From Lentisphaerota bacterium (GTDB taxonomy: Bacteria > Verrucomicrobiota > Lentisphaeria > Victivallales > Victivallaceae), in contig SUWK01000008.1 of the NCBI GenBank assembly GCA_015061525.1, positions 1-58,012 on the forward strand: DNA of 58,012 bases, read 5' to 3'. Shown here piece after piece: positions 42,658 to 51,302 of this stretch. Every line of letters begins with the position of its first letter. Position 1 is the first letter of the stretch. The notes under the pieces are model-generated. The model searched no databases, had not been told where the DNA came from, and saw only the letters and a program-made list of their open reading frames with translations. Made by a program: the position numbers and the translations under genes.

Positions 42658-45141
42658 ATGAAACGGATTATTTTCATTTTCGCGGTATGTTTTGCCGCAA
42701 TGACGCTTTTCGCCGTTGACGGGCAGTTTTTTACTGCCAAAAAAGGTTCTCCGGCAGAGGGTGCGGTACTGGTCAGGAAAAATGTCACACTGGCTTTGGC
42801 ATTCAAACTTGCGCCGGATGCTCCGGAAAATTTCAATCTGGCAAATATCTATATGTTCACCGACAGTGACCGTAATACCGGACGCAAGGGTATGGGCAAT
42901 GAATATTACTTTGACATTGCCAAAGGTCAGATGTCCAGTTATGCTGCTGACGGGCAGGGGACATTGCACCGTAATGCGCTGACGGTCTTGCGTGCCGGTC
43001 AGTGGTATATCATAACTTTTGATGAAAGTATCACTGCAGGAAATCCGATCAAAGAGTTTGAGATCATTTTCAACGGTAACGGAAAACGCGGTGTGGTAAA
43101 TGCTCGCGGCAAGGGTGCCGGTAAAGTTGATGTGCCGGATTTCCCGGAGCGCGGAAAAAAAGCAGCTCCTGCTCCGGCAGGATCAAAGAGTGCAGCAGCG
43201 GTCAAGCCGGCGGCATCTTTCGGTGAAGTTGAGGTGTTTCTTGCTCCATCGCTGGCACAACTGCAGTCAGCGGCGGACTCCACCAAATTGAAAAAACTGG
43301 AAATCAACGCTCTGCGTAATTCCTATGAAGATTTCCAGCTGGCGGTGTGGTTCGGCAAGCCCGACCGCGGAACATTGCGGCTCTATTGGGATGATATCAA
43401 AGATGCCGACGGTAAAAAACTTACCGGAGCGAAACTGAAATTTTTCCATTTTGTCAAAGTGCCTTTTTCCGAACCGATCGCCAATAATGTCAAACGCAGT
43501 ATAAAGGTTTCCTCCAAAGAGCCGGTTCTGCAGAAAATGGTGCCTGACCGGTTGACTCCTTATGCGCAGGGAGCGAAAGCCGGGGACTATAAACTCTATC
43601 TTGCCAAGACTTTCACTGTTTGGTACGCAACGGCATTTTTTCCTGCGGAAACCAAGCCGGGAAAATATTCTGCGGATCTGCGTCTTACCTATCCGGGCGG
43701 CGAAGAAAAACTGACGGTAGTTTTTGATGTCAGGGATTTTGTGGTTCCCGACCGGCCGAATTTCGTAATGTTCGCGGATATGCCGCGTCTGGTCAATTAC
43801 GTTTCACGTTTCAATGAAAACAAGGCGTATCCCAACGCGATGACCCTTGATCTGGAAGCGTGTCTGAAAGATATGAGTGAACACCGTGTCGCACTGCGTT
43901 CACTGCCCGCCAAAGTCGGTCTGACCTTTGATGAGAAAGAGCAGCCGGTATTGGATTTTTCCAAATTTGATCCGCTGGCATCTTATGTGCTGGATGAGTT
44001 GAAAATGAATACCCGCATGGAAATGCCGCTGGCGACTGTTTCCACCGGACACAGCAGCAATTATACCAAGTTGTACGGTCCTATAGACAGTACACAGATC
44101 AGTGATGAGTTCCGCCGCAAATATACCGCCACGCTGCGGGCGACTCTGAAGCACCTGCGGGAAAAGGGGTGGGATAAGTATTTCTTTGCCTATTACTCTG
44201 ATGAACCGGCACGTTCGGATTTCGGGCAGATGGCGGAGGTCGCACGGATTATTAAAGCTGCTGACAAGTCGCTGGTGCCGTGGATCTACGGACCCGGTCC
44301 CCGTGAGGAGTTCATGGATGTGCTGGACACTTGGATGGGCGGATTCGGTACTCCGCTGGAAGAGGGGGAGATCCAGGGCGATGCCAATGGCAAATGTGTT
44401 TCCAAAGCGATTGCCCGCGGTGACCGGATCGGTGTTTACAATCCCCATCCGGCATACGCACTCAATGTGCCGCCGACCTTCACGCGTACACTTTACTGGT
44501 GGGCGTATCAGCAGAATCTTTATTGGATGAGCATGTACTGTCTGGGGTATTTTACCACCGGGCCGCAGGATTTGACCAACCGCCGCTACTGGCACTACTG
44601 GGTCTATCCGCCGACTCCGGGCAATGCGATGTGTTGGGAAAGTTCCATCCGTTGGGAAGCGACCCGCGACGGTATGATCGACTACGAACTGTTGTTTGCC
44701 GCCCAGAAATCGGTGGAACGCTTGAAAAAACAGCTTCCATCGGCGGCGAAACTCTCTGATAAATGTGTCGCTCTGGAGTATGCCAATGCGGTGAGTTTCA
44801 ACCGGGAAAACCGCAGTGAAGATGCCGCGCTGCTGAAAAAAGTGCGCGACCGGCTGATCGGGGAAGTTGAACAGCTTTCAGAAAAAGCCAACCGTGAAAT
44901 TCCGGCATTTGCCCATTACCGTTTTGAAAACGGCATGGTGAAACTGGAAGTTTATGCTCCGGAAAAAACGGTTGTCAGATTCTCTGTAAAAGGTACAGAA
45001 CCGGCATGTGTGACGGTTGCCGGGAACTCTCCGGCAGTACATACACTGCCGGCAGAACCGGTCAAAGATCAGATCGTTGAGATCACGCTTGACGGCAAGC
45101 GCACCATTTATAAACAGATATTCATGCCATACGGCAAGTGA
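42658..45141 (+). CDS. Exported GH123/DUF4091-like glycoside hydrolase with N-terminal accessory module
   Basis: 827 residues, ribosome site AAAGGAGG. Signal peptide MKRIIFIFAVCFAAMTLFA. Residues ~20-150 are the module also encoded separately by the preceding gene (MFTDSDRNTGRKGMGNEY, YAADGQGTLHRNA, KEFEIIF). An Ala/Pro/Lys-rich linker (~163-185) leads to a beta domain and a GH123/DUF4091-like barrel with the catalytic-type acidic pair D515-E516 in YYSDEPARSDF. WWAYQQNLYWM and a final RDGMIDYELL helix are typical of DUF4091 enzymes. Probably an N-acetylgalactosaminidase-like enzyme, consistent with the nearby GH20 gene; substrate not proven. Confidence 0.8.
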   Translation: MKRIIFIFAVCFAAMTLFAVDGQFFTAKKGSPAEGAVLVRKNVTLALAFKLAPDAPENFNLANIYMFTDSDRNTGRKGMGNEYYFDIAKGQMSSYAADGQGTLHRNALTVLRAGQWYIITFDESITAGNPIKEFEIIFNGNGKRGVVNARGKGAGKVDVPDFPERGKKAAPAPAGSKSAAAVKPAASFGEVEVFLAPSLAQLQSAADSTKLKKLEINALRNSYEDFQLAVWFGKPDRGTLRLYWDDIKDADGKKLTGAKLKFFHFVKVPFSEPIANNVKRSIKVSSKEPVLQKMVPDRLTPYAQGAKAGDYKLYLAKTFTVWYATAFFPAETKPGKYSADLRLTYPGGEEKLTVVFDVRDFVVPDRPNFVMFADMPRLVNYVSRFNENKAYPNAMTLDLEACLKDMSEHRVALRSLPAKVGLTFDEKEQPVLDFSKFDPLASYVLDELKMNTRMEMPLATVSTGHSSNYTKLYGPIDSTQISDEFRRKYTATLRATLKHLREKGWDKYFFAYYSDEPARSDFGQMAEVARIIKAADKSLVPWIYGPGPREEFMDVLDTWMGGFGTPLEEGEIQGDANGKCVSKAIARGDRIGVYNPHPAYALNVPPTFTRTLYWWAYQQNLYWMSMYCLGYFTTGPQDLTNRRYWHYWVYPPTPGNAMCWESSIRWEATRDGMIDYELLFAAQKSVERLKKQLPSAAKLSDKCVALEYANAVSFNRENRSEDAALLKKVRDRLIGEVEQLSEKANREIPAFAHYRFENGMVKLEVYAPEKTVVRFSVKGTEPACVTVAGNSPAVHTLPAEPVKDQIVEITLDGKRTIYKQIFMPYGK

Positions 45142-45165
45142 TATTTCAGCCTGATTTTAACAAAG

Positions 45166-45206
45166 CTGCTGTAAAACCGGGAAAAAGTTTTGCAGCAGTT
45201 TTTTTT
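45166..45206 (+). terminator. Rho-independent terminator
   Basis: 12-bp stem CTGCTG-T-AAAAC/GTTTT-G-CAGCAG with a 9-base loop and eight T residues (45199-45206). It ends the 36644-45141 run and overlaps the stop codon of the convergent LysR gene by one base. Confidence 0.85.
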
Positions 45207-46123
45207 CAGCAGAGTTCAGTTTTCGGGAGAGTTTCCGACAGCAGCCGCAGAAAATTATTGATCACCGGAGCGGTGCTTCCATCCCGGAAACCAGCCAGCA
45301 GTGAGCGGTTCAATTTTACCGGGACATTACGGAATATGATGTTTTCATGCCGGATATTGTCGTTGTGCATGAAAACAAATCCCACTCCCAAACCGGCGGC
45401 GACAAATTGCAGAACTCCCCGGGAGCCGATGACTTCGTGGGTTACCGGCGGCAGTGAACCGCAATTGGTCATAAATATTTCATCCCATGCTTTCCGCAAA
45501 TTCGGAGCTTCCTCGGCTGGAGGCATGATAAAGTGGGTGTTTTTCAAATCTTTAATGGTCAGTTTTTCGATTTTTGCCAGTTGACTCTGCGGATGGATGG
45601 CAAGCGCGACATTCAGCGGCAGCAGTTTTTTTGCGGTAAATCCGTCCGGCATGATGATATTGTCACTGCCAGCGAATATTGCGATATCGGCATTTTCGTG
45701 GCACAGACAGTCAAAGCGGCTGAGTGACATCGGCATATCCAGTATTTTCATGCGGACTTCCGGATAGCGCAGAGCCATTTTTTTGCAGATCATACCAAGA
45801 TCAATATAATCGTAGGCGATACTGCTGACGGCTACTGCCAGAGAACCGCTCTCTCCCCGGGAGCTTTTTACAGCCTCCTGCTGGGCTTTGAAGATATCGC
45901 CGGGAATATTTTTTACGCTGTTGTAATAGCTTTTTCCGGCGATCGTCAGTTTGATTTCCCATTTGTCGGAGCGGTCAAAGAGCGTTACTCCAAGTTTGTT
46001 TTCCAATTTCTTGATTTCACTGCTCAAGGTCGCCTGGGAGATCTTCAACTGCGCCGCGGCTTTTGCAAAGTGCAGTATTTCCGCTAAAACCAGAAAATTC
46101 TGAATTTGTTTTATTGATACCAT
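45206..46123 (-). CDS. LysR family transcriptional regulator
   Basis: 305 residues. N-terminal winged helix-turn-helix (FLVLAEILHFAKAAAQLKISQATLSSEIKKLENKLGVTLFDR in part) and a C-terminal LysR substrate-binding domain (~90-300). It is divergent from the membrane glycosyltransferase gene at 46230 across 106 bp and is its likely regulator. Effector unknown. Confidence 0.92.
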   Translation of the reverse strand: MVSIKQIQNFLVLAEILHFAKAAAQLKISQATLSSEIKKLENKLGVTLFDRSDKWEIKLTIAGKSYYNSVKNIPGDIFKAQQEAVKSSRGESGSLAVAVSSIAYDYIDLGMICKKMALRYPEVRMKILDMPMSLSRFDCLCHENADIAIFAGSDNIIMPDGFTAKKLLPLNVALAIHPQSQLAKIEKLTIKDLKNTHFIMPPAEEAPNLRKAWDEIFMTNCGSLPPVTHEVIGSRGVLQFVAAGLGVGFVFMHNDNIRHENIIFRNVPVKLNRSLLAGFRDGSTAPVINNFLRLLSETLPKTELC

Positions 46124-46166
46124 TTTTCAATAGCCTTTCATCAATTATTATTGGTATTTTAATATA

Positions 46167-46195
46167 TTGCAATAAAGCAATAAATCAAGTATATT
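46167..46195 (+). promoter_or_regulatory. Predicted promoter of the GT2 gene
   Basis: TTGCAA, 17-base spacer, TATATT, in the LysR-GT2 divergent gap. It overlaps an imperfect TATTGCAATA/AGCAATA repeat that could be a LysR site. Confidence 0.6.
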
Positions 46196-46229
46196 ATCCC
46201 GAGCAAAGCAGAAAAAGAGAACAAATATT

Positions 46230-47633
46230 ATGACAAAATTGAAAAAAGAGTCGAAAGAATTTATCTTTTCCGCAGAAAAACGATCGTTGCGTGAATATTT
46301 GCTGTGGTTGTTTTTGATGGTATTTACCGGATTGTCTTTATGGACGGTTGCTGCCGGGAAAGATATACTTGTGCAAAAAATATCCGGTTCACTGTATGGA
46401 AAGATATTTGTTTATTCTTTTTTGTTTTCGGTATGTTATTTTCTTTTTCTTCTTGTATCAACATTTTTCTGCCGCCGGTGGAAAATCGTTTATGATGGAG
46501 ATGAGCTGCCGGAGTGTACAGTATTGGTTCCTGCGTACAATGAGGGCAGGCATGTGGCGGAAACGGTGAAAAGTATCCTTGAAAGTGATTATCCGGCAGA
46601 AAAATTCCGGGTTATTGCCATCAATGACGGTTCTGTTGATGATACGCTGTATTGGCTGAAAAAAGTTCAGAAAAAATTCCCGCAGCTTACGGTGATCGAT
46701 CTGAAAGAAAATCAGGGAAAAAAACATGCACTTTATCAGGGGATAACTGTCAGTAAAAGTGATTTTTTTGTTACAGTTGACAGTGATTCCATTCTCAAAA
46801 AAGATACTTTGTATAAAATATTACAGCCTTTTGCCGATGAAAAAGTCGGTGCGGTTGCCGGTTTTATTGCCGGGAAGAGTGATGTGCGGAATTGTCATGT
46901 CCGCATGTTGGATGTCATGCTGGTTTTCGGCTGTGAATTTCTCCGGCGGGCACAGAGTGTTTACGGCAATGTATTCTGTACTCCCGGAGCATTGAGTGCC
47001 TATCGCCGAAGTGCAGTTATGCCGATTCTTGATCAATGGCTCAATCAGACTTTTTGCGGCAGGGAGGCCCGTATCGGTGAGGATCGTGCAATTGCGACAC
47101 TTTTGCTGCGCAGCGGCTGCAAAATCGTTCATCAGTATGAGGCTCAGGCGTTCACTTGTCTGCCGTCAAATTATCGCGGAGTATGTAAAATGCTTCTGCG
47201 TTGGACGAGGAGCGATATCCGGGAAAATATATTGATGACACCGTTTGTCCTGAAAAATCTGACCGTTTTTTCCATGCGTTCAGTGAATTTATTCATCCAC
47301 TGGCTGATGTTGTCGGTCAATATGCTTTTACCGGCAGCAGTTGTGCCATTGAGCATATATGGTCTGTATTCAGGTGAATACAGTTTTTTTCATCTGCCGG
47401 TGCTTTTTCTGCTCACGGTTTTGTGGAGTGTGATTCCGGCGGCTGTTTATTTCCGTCAATGCCGGTCATTGCCGTTGACGGTTTGGGCATTTTTATCAGG
47501 ATTCTACAATTTGACCGGCTTGGCATGGATACCATTTTATTCCATGCTTACCGTAAACAACTCCAAATGGCTTACCAGAGAGGTGAAAAAAAACGTATCA
47601 GCCGATCGGCAGCCGAATGAAAAAATATTATGA
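46230..47633 (+). CDS. Membrane glycosyltransferase family 2 (processive-synthase type)
   Basis: 467 residues. Two N-terminal membrane helices (~25-75), then a GT-A catalytic domain: VLVPAYNEGRHVAETVKS, AINDGSVDDT, VTVDSDS (DXD equivalent), EDRAIATLLLRSG and LLRWTRSDIRENI, the R/QxxRW-type motif of hyaluronan, chitin and cellulose synthases. Three or four membrane helices follow (~345-440). It would polymerise and extrude a polysaccharide from UDP-sugars. It stands alone apart from the divergent LysR gene, and its stop overlaps the convergent HAD gene by 6 bp. AT-richer than the sugar loci to the left. Confidence 0.85.
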   Translation: MTKLKKESKEFIFSAEKRSLREYLLWLFLMVFTGLSLWTVAAGKDILVQKISGSLYGKIFVYSFLFSVCYFLFLLVSTFFCRRWKIVYDGDELPECTVLVPAYNEGRHVAETVKSILESDYPAEKFRVIAINDGSVDDTLYWLKKVQKKFPQLTVIDLKENQGKKHALYQGITVSKSDFFVTVDSDSILKKDTLYKILQPFADEKVGAVAGFIAGKSDVRNCHVRMLDVMLVFGCEFLRRAQSVYGNVFCTPGALSAYRRSAVMPILDQWLNQTFCGREARIGEDRAIATLLLRSGCKIVHQYEAQAFTCLPSNYRGVCKMLLRWTRSDIRENILMTPFVLKNLTVFSMRSVNLFIHWLMLSVNMLLPAAVVPLSIYGLYSGEYSFFHLPVLFLLTVLWSVIPAAVYFRQCRSLPLTVWAFLSGFYNLTGLAWIPFYSMLTVNNSKWLTREVKKNVSADRQPNEKIL

Positions 47634-48413
47634 AAGTTTCGCCACGAGTTCAGCAAGACCGCTCATGATATATTTGGGAGTATAGGCGAAACGGTTGATG
47701 TCTTCTTTGGCGGTGACACCGGAAAGCACCAGAACCGTATCCACTTCAGCTTCCACTCCGGCGATGATATCAGTATCCATCCGGTCGCCGATAATCACGG
47801 TTTCCCGGGACATGGCGTTGAGGTATTTGACGGCGCGCCGCATCATAAACGGGTTGGGTTTACCGATAAAGTAGGCTTTTTTGCCGGTGGATAACTCAAT
47901 GGGGGCGATCAGAGAACCGGTCGCCGGAACGATGCCTTTTTCTGTAGGACCGGTCAGGTCGGGGTTGGTTCCGATGAGTTTTGCACCTTTGAGAACCAGG
48001 TGTACTGCTTTTTCCAACCGTTCAAAACTGTAGGTGCGTGATTCTCCGACGACGACGTAATCCGGATCGACATCATTCATAGTGATGCCTTTTTCGTAAA
48101 GAGCATTGGTAAGTCCGGCTTCCCCGATGACGAAAACGGAACAGCCGGGGTTCTGACGTGAGAGAAAATCGGCGGTGGCAAGTGCGCTGGTGTAGAAGTG
48201 TTCCGGAGAAACCTGAATCCCCAGTCGGGAAAGTTTTTCCGCCAGTTCCCGGGGAGTTCGTTCACTGGAGTTGGTGAGAAAAAGATATTTGAGACCGCGT
48301 TCTTCCAACATCTGTACAAACTCTGCCGCTCCGGGAAGCAGATTGTTGCCGTGGTAAATGACACCGTCCATATCGGAAATAAACGCAGTTTTATTTTTCA
48401 ACTCTTCCAGCAT
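47628..48413 (-). CDS. HAD-superfamily phosphatase, NagD-like (class IIA)
   Basis: 261 residues. HAD motif I DMDGVIY, motif II FLTNSSERTP, and motif IV GDRMDTDIIAG; the C2-type cap lies between. NagD-type enzymes dephosphorylate nucleotides or sugar phosphates in the cytoplasm. Ribosome site TAGGAGA. Monocistronic, with its own promoter (48441-48468). Confidence 0.9.
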   Translation of the reverse strand: MLEELKNKTAFISDMDGVIYHGNNLLPGAAEFVQMLEERGLKYLFLTNSSERTPRELAEKLSRLGIQVSPEHFYTSALATADFLSRQNPGCSVFVIGEAGLTNALYEKGITMNDVDPDYVVVGESRTYSFERLEKAVHLVLKGAKLIGTNPDLTGPTEKGIVPATGSLIAPIELSTGKKAYFIGKPNPFMMRRAVKYLNAMSRETVIIGDRMDTDIIAGVEAEVDTVLVLSGVTAKEDINRFAYTPKYIMSGLAELVAKLS

Positions 48414-48440
48414 AAAAAATCTCCTATCTGTATCTTTTAT

Positions 48441-48468
48441 AATATACCACAGAGGTACAGTTTTTCAA
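48441..48468 (-). promoter_or_regulatory. Predicted promoter of the HAD phosphatase gene
   Basis: On the minus strand, TTGAAA, 16-base spacer, TATATT, 27 bases before the start codon. Confidence 0.6.
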
Positions 48469-48561
48469 TAGTATGTTGAACCGGCAGATGAAAAAAGATG
48501 ATGCGGCGGAACGACTGAAGATCCATACGGCTTTTCCGGAGGACTTTTGCGGTTGAATCAC

Positions 48562-48590
48562 TTGATTTTAGTATGAAATGGTGATATGTT
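48562..48590 (+). promoter_or_regulatory. Predicted promoter of polysaccharide-decoration operon
   Basis: TTGATT, 17-base spacer, TATGTT. It implies an RNA start near 48597, which excludes the GTG/ATG-type start at 48578 for the next gene. Confidence 0.5.
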
Positions 48591-48640
48591 ACAATGAGTT
48601 AATGATTTGTATCACTTTTTCAGGGGATTTTTTGGGGAAA

Positions 48641-49510
48641 ATGTCATCGGAGTTGGAAAATTTCACCAGAGCAGGGGAACTCGGTGCGATAAAAGAGAAT
48701 ACTCCATTGTGGGATATTGCGGTATTCGGGACGACACAGGTTTTTCATGCGCTTGACTTTTTTCCGGTCACTGATGTAAAAGGTGTGAATCTTGCTTTTG
48801 AAGTGCAGCCGTTTCTTTACGATACTATGCTGCTCAAGCGTTTTGCCGGAAATATCCGCAAGGGCGGCATCGTACTTTTCGGTATTGCGCCATGCAACTT
48901 TATGCTGTACGATTTTTTTCCGTCGATGCGGAACTCGTACCACTTTAAGCGTTATTATCTGATGTGCGGAGCCGGGTTCCATGCAAGCTGTTCTCCGGCA
49001 GAGGCGTGTCTGGTCAAGCTGAAATATTTTTTCAAATCAGTTTTTCACCGTTTGTCTTTTTGCAGAAAATGTGATGATAATGATTTTTCAGCAACTCCTG
49101 AGGCACTGGAAAAAGATGCTGTGGAAACAGTGAAAGATTTTCAGAAAAATTTTTTCCACGCTCCTGATTTCAAGTATCTTATTGATGAAAGTGTGATTCA
49201 GAAAAATATTGATATTCTCTGCGGCAGTATTGATTTTGCCCGTTCTTCAGGTCTGAAACCGATGTTGATGCTGGTTCCGAATTCTCCGGCATTTTACAGG
49301 GAACTTGATGAAGATGTCATGAAAAGATACTTTGGGGAACCGTTTGAACAAGTGGTGCGGAAAACGTCAGTTCCGGTCATGGATCTTATGACGGAACCGC
49401 TTTTCGCGGCAAATGAAAACTATCTGGATGCTTTGTCAATGTCGGCAGCGGGGCGTAAAAAATTTACAGAACATCTGGTCAATATAATAAAGTCTGGTGA
49501 TTATGCTTGA
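48641..49510 (+). CDS. SGNH/DltD-like protein with substituted catalytic residues
   Basis: 289 residues from the ATG at 48641. Alternatives in frame are 48602, and a TTG at 48632 with AGGGGAT upstream. The N-terminus IAVFGTTQVFHALDFFPV lies where SGNH-type proteins carry a G-S-S nucleophile block, and the C-terminus NYLDALSMSAAGRKKFTEHL lies where they carry D-x-x-H before G..kFT. Here Ser is replaced by Thr and His by Ser, so it may be inactive or act differently. Likely linked to O-acylation of a polysaccharide, given the two downstream genes, with which it overlaps or is closely spaced. The assignment is motif-based. Confidence 0.55.
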   Translation: MSSELENFTRAGELGAIKENTPLWDIAVFGTTQVFHALDFFPVTDVKGVNLAFEVQPFLYDTMLLKRFAGNIRKGGIVLFGIAPCNFMLYDFFPSMRNSYHFKRYYLMCGAGFHASCSPAEACLVKLKYFFKSVFHRLSFCRKCDDNDFSATPEALEKDAVETVKDFQKNFFHAPDFKYLIDESVIQKNIDILCGSIDFARSSGLKPMLMLVPNSPAFYRELDEDVMKRYFGEPFEQVVRKTSVPVMDLMTEPLFAANENYLDALSMSAAGRKKFTEHLVNIIKSGDYA

Positions 49511-51290
49511 AATAAATTTAAAAAGTCAATGTTCAGGCTGCGGTTTGTGCAGCACAGTATGCCCCGCAAATTGTCTTGAAATGAAAACGGACCGGGAAGG
49601 CTTCCGTTACCCTTCGTGCGATACGGAAAAATGTATCTGTTGCGGAAAGTGCGAAAAGGTCTGTCCGGTACGGAAGCGGACATTTTTGCCTCCCAGGGAA
49701 AGTTTATCAACGGCAGTGGCAGCGATAAACCGGGATGAGGCTGTCCGTCAGGACAGCACCTCCGGAGGTGTTTTCAGCGCACTGGCGAATGATGTTTTTG
49801 CCAGAGGCGGATTTGTCGGTGGTGCGGTGTATCTTGAGGATCACAGTGTTAAGCATATTATCACCGGTGATCCGGAACGGTTGGCGGATCTGCGCAGCAG
49901 TAAATATCTGGAAAGCCGCTTTGAGGAAATTTTTCCGGAAACCGGGAAGCTGCTTGAAGACGGCAAACTGGTCTTTATCACCGGAACTCCATGCCAGATC
50001 GCCGCACTTTACAGTTATTTGGGGAAGGATTATGAAAATCTTCTGACTTGCGATTTTATCTGTCTGGGAGTTCCCTCTCCGGAGGTGTTCAAGTCTTACA
50101 TGCGCCAGCGCGAAAAAGAGGCCGGAGCCAAAGCCGTGAAAATCAAGTTCAAGGACAAAACTTTCGGATGGCACAACTTCGCGCTGCGTATCGATTTTGA
50201 AAATGGTATCCGCTATTGTCAGGATCGTGGACATGATCCGTTTTTTATCGGTTATCTGCAGTATAAAAACTTTTCCCGTCCCTCATGCTATGAGTGTGCA
50301 TTCAAAGGCAGACAATGTGCCGATCTGACTGTCGGTGATTTCTGGGGCATTGAGAAGATCGCCCCGGAAATGGATCAGGATAAAGGTACTTCACTGATTT
50401 TGATCAATACATCCAAAGGCAGAGCAGCGGTTGAGCGTATAGAGGATAAAATGATTTGCCGTACTATGGCGGCACAGGATATCCTGCCGGGCAATCAGGC
50501 GTGGAAAAACTCGATTTCTCCAAAAGGAGGCAATCGGAAAAAGTTTTTTGCTGCATTGAAAAAATATGATTTTGACCGGGTGGCAGTGACATATTTTCCG
50601 ATGAAAGGAAAGGGAAAACTATTCCGTAAATTGCGCAGTTTGAAAAAGTTGTTCAAGTGTATCAAATACTCCGGTTTCTCGCTGTCTGCTTATTTTAATA
50701 CCTTGAAATATAATCTCTTCGGCGGAAAAAGAGTCTCTTCGGATGAACCGTTGCGGCTGTTAAGTTATCCTGCTGTGAAAATCAGTATCAGCCGTAAGGC
50801 GCGGTTGAAACTGCTGGGTGATCTGGTTCTGGGACAGCCGCAGTGTCCGGGATCATCACTGGAAACGAGGATTCTGCTTGAAAATGAGGGCAAATGGCTG
50901 GCAACCGGAAATTTTGCCGTGTATGCCGGCAGTTTTGTCAGAGTTTTGAAAAATGGTGTGCTGCAGACGGCATCTGGATTTATCAATGAAAATGTTCAGA
51001 TCACCTGCGCGGAAAAAATCACCATCGGTGATGACTGCAATATCGGCAGGGATGTGATTATCCGCGATTATGACGGTCATACGATCGACCCTTCACAGCC
51101 AATTTCCGCGCCGGTGCGTATCGGAGAACATGTTTGGATCGGTCAGCGGGCGATGATTTTGAAAGGTGTCACCATCGGTGACGGGGCGGTTATTGCCGCC
51201 GGAGCGGTGGTGACGCACGATGTTCCGGCAGGGGCACTGGCAGCCGGAGTTCCGGCAAAGGTCATCCGGGAAAATGTGGATTGGAAATAA
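49503..51290 (+). CDS. Fe-S/F420-dehydrogenase-beta-type protein fused to a hexapeptide acetyltransferase
   Basis: 595 residues; its ATG overlaps the end of the preceding gene by 8 bp. Two 4Fe-4S motifs (CSGCGLCSTVCP and CICCGKCEKVCP, ~10-55), FrhB/FdhB-like N and C domains (~70-340) with CYECAFKGRQCADLTVGDFWG. After a basic linker, residues ~440-590 are a left-handed beta-helix O-acetyltransferase (ITIGDDCNIGRDVII, VWIGQRAMILKGVTIGDGAVIAAGAVV). The Fe-S part is a known neighbour of polysaccharide pyruvyl transferases in capsule loci, as here. Having the acetyltransferase in the same chain is unusual. Probably cytoplasmic, modifying an activated glycan. Confidence 0.85.
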   Translation: MLEINLKSQCSGCGLCSTVCPANCLEMKTDREGFRYPSCDTEKCICCGKCEKVCPVRKRTFLPPRESLSTAVAAINRDEAVRQDSTSGGVFSALANDVFARGGFVGGAVYLEDHSVKHIITGDPERLADLRSSKYLESRFEEIFPETGKLLEDGKLVFITGTPCQIAALYSYLGKDYENLLTCDFICLGVPSPEVFKSYMRQREKEAGAKAVKIKFKDKTFGWHNFALRIDFENGIRYCQDRGHDPFFIGYLQYKNFSRPSCYECAFKGRQCADLTVGDFWGIEKIAPEMDQDKGTSLILINTSKGRAAVERIEDKMICRTMAAQDILPGNQAWKNSISPKGGNRKKFFAALKKYDFDRVAVTYFPMKGKGKLFRKLRSLKKLFKCIKYSGFSLSAYFNTLKYNLFGGKRVSSDEPLRLLSYPAVKISISRKARLKLLGDLVLGQPQCPGSSLETRILLENEGKWLATGNFAVYAGSFVRVLKNGVLQTASGFINENVQITCAEKITIGDDCNIGRDVIIRDYDGHTIDPSQPISAPVRIGEHVWIGQRAMILKGVTIGDGAVIAAGAVVTHDVPAGALAAGVPAKVIRENVDWK

Positions 51291-51302
51291 CGTGGGCAAA
51301 GA

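Noticed and set aside
48475-48556. Short frame starting ATG at 48475 (MKKDDAAERLKIHTAFPE segment)
   Set aside because: About 26 codons, no ribosome site and no promoter in the right place; could be a relic but cannot be supported.
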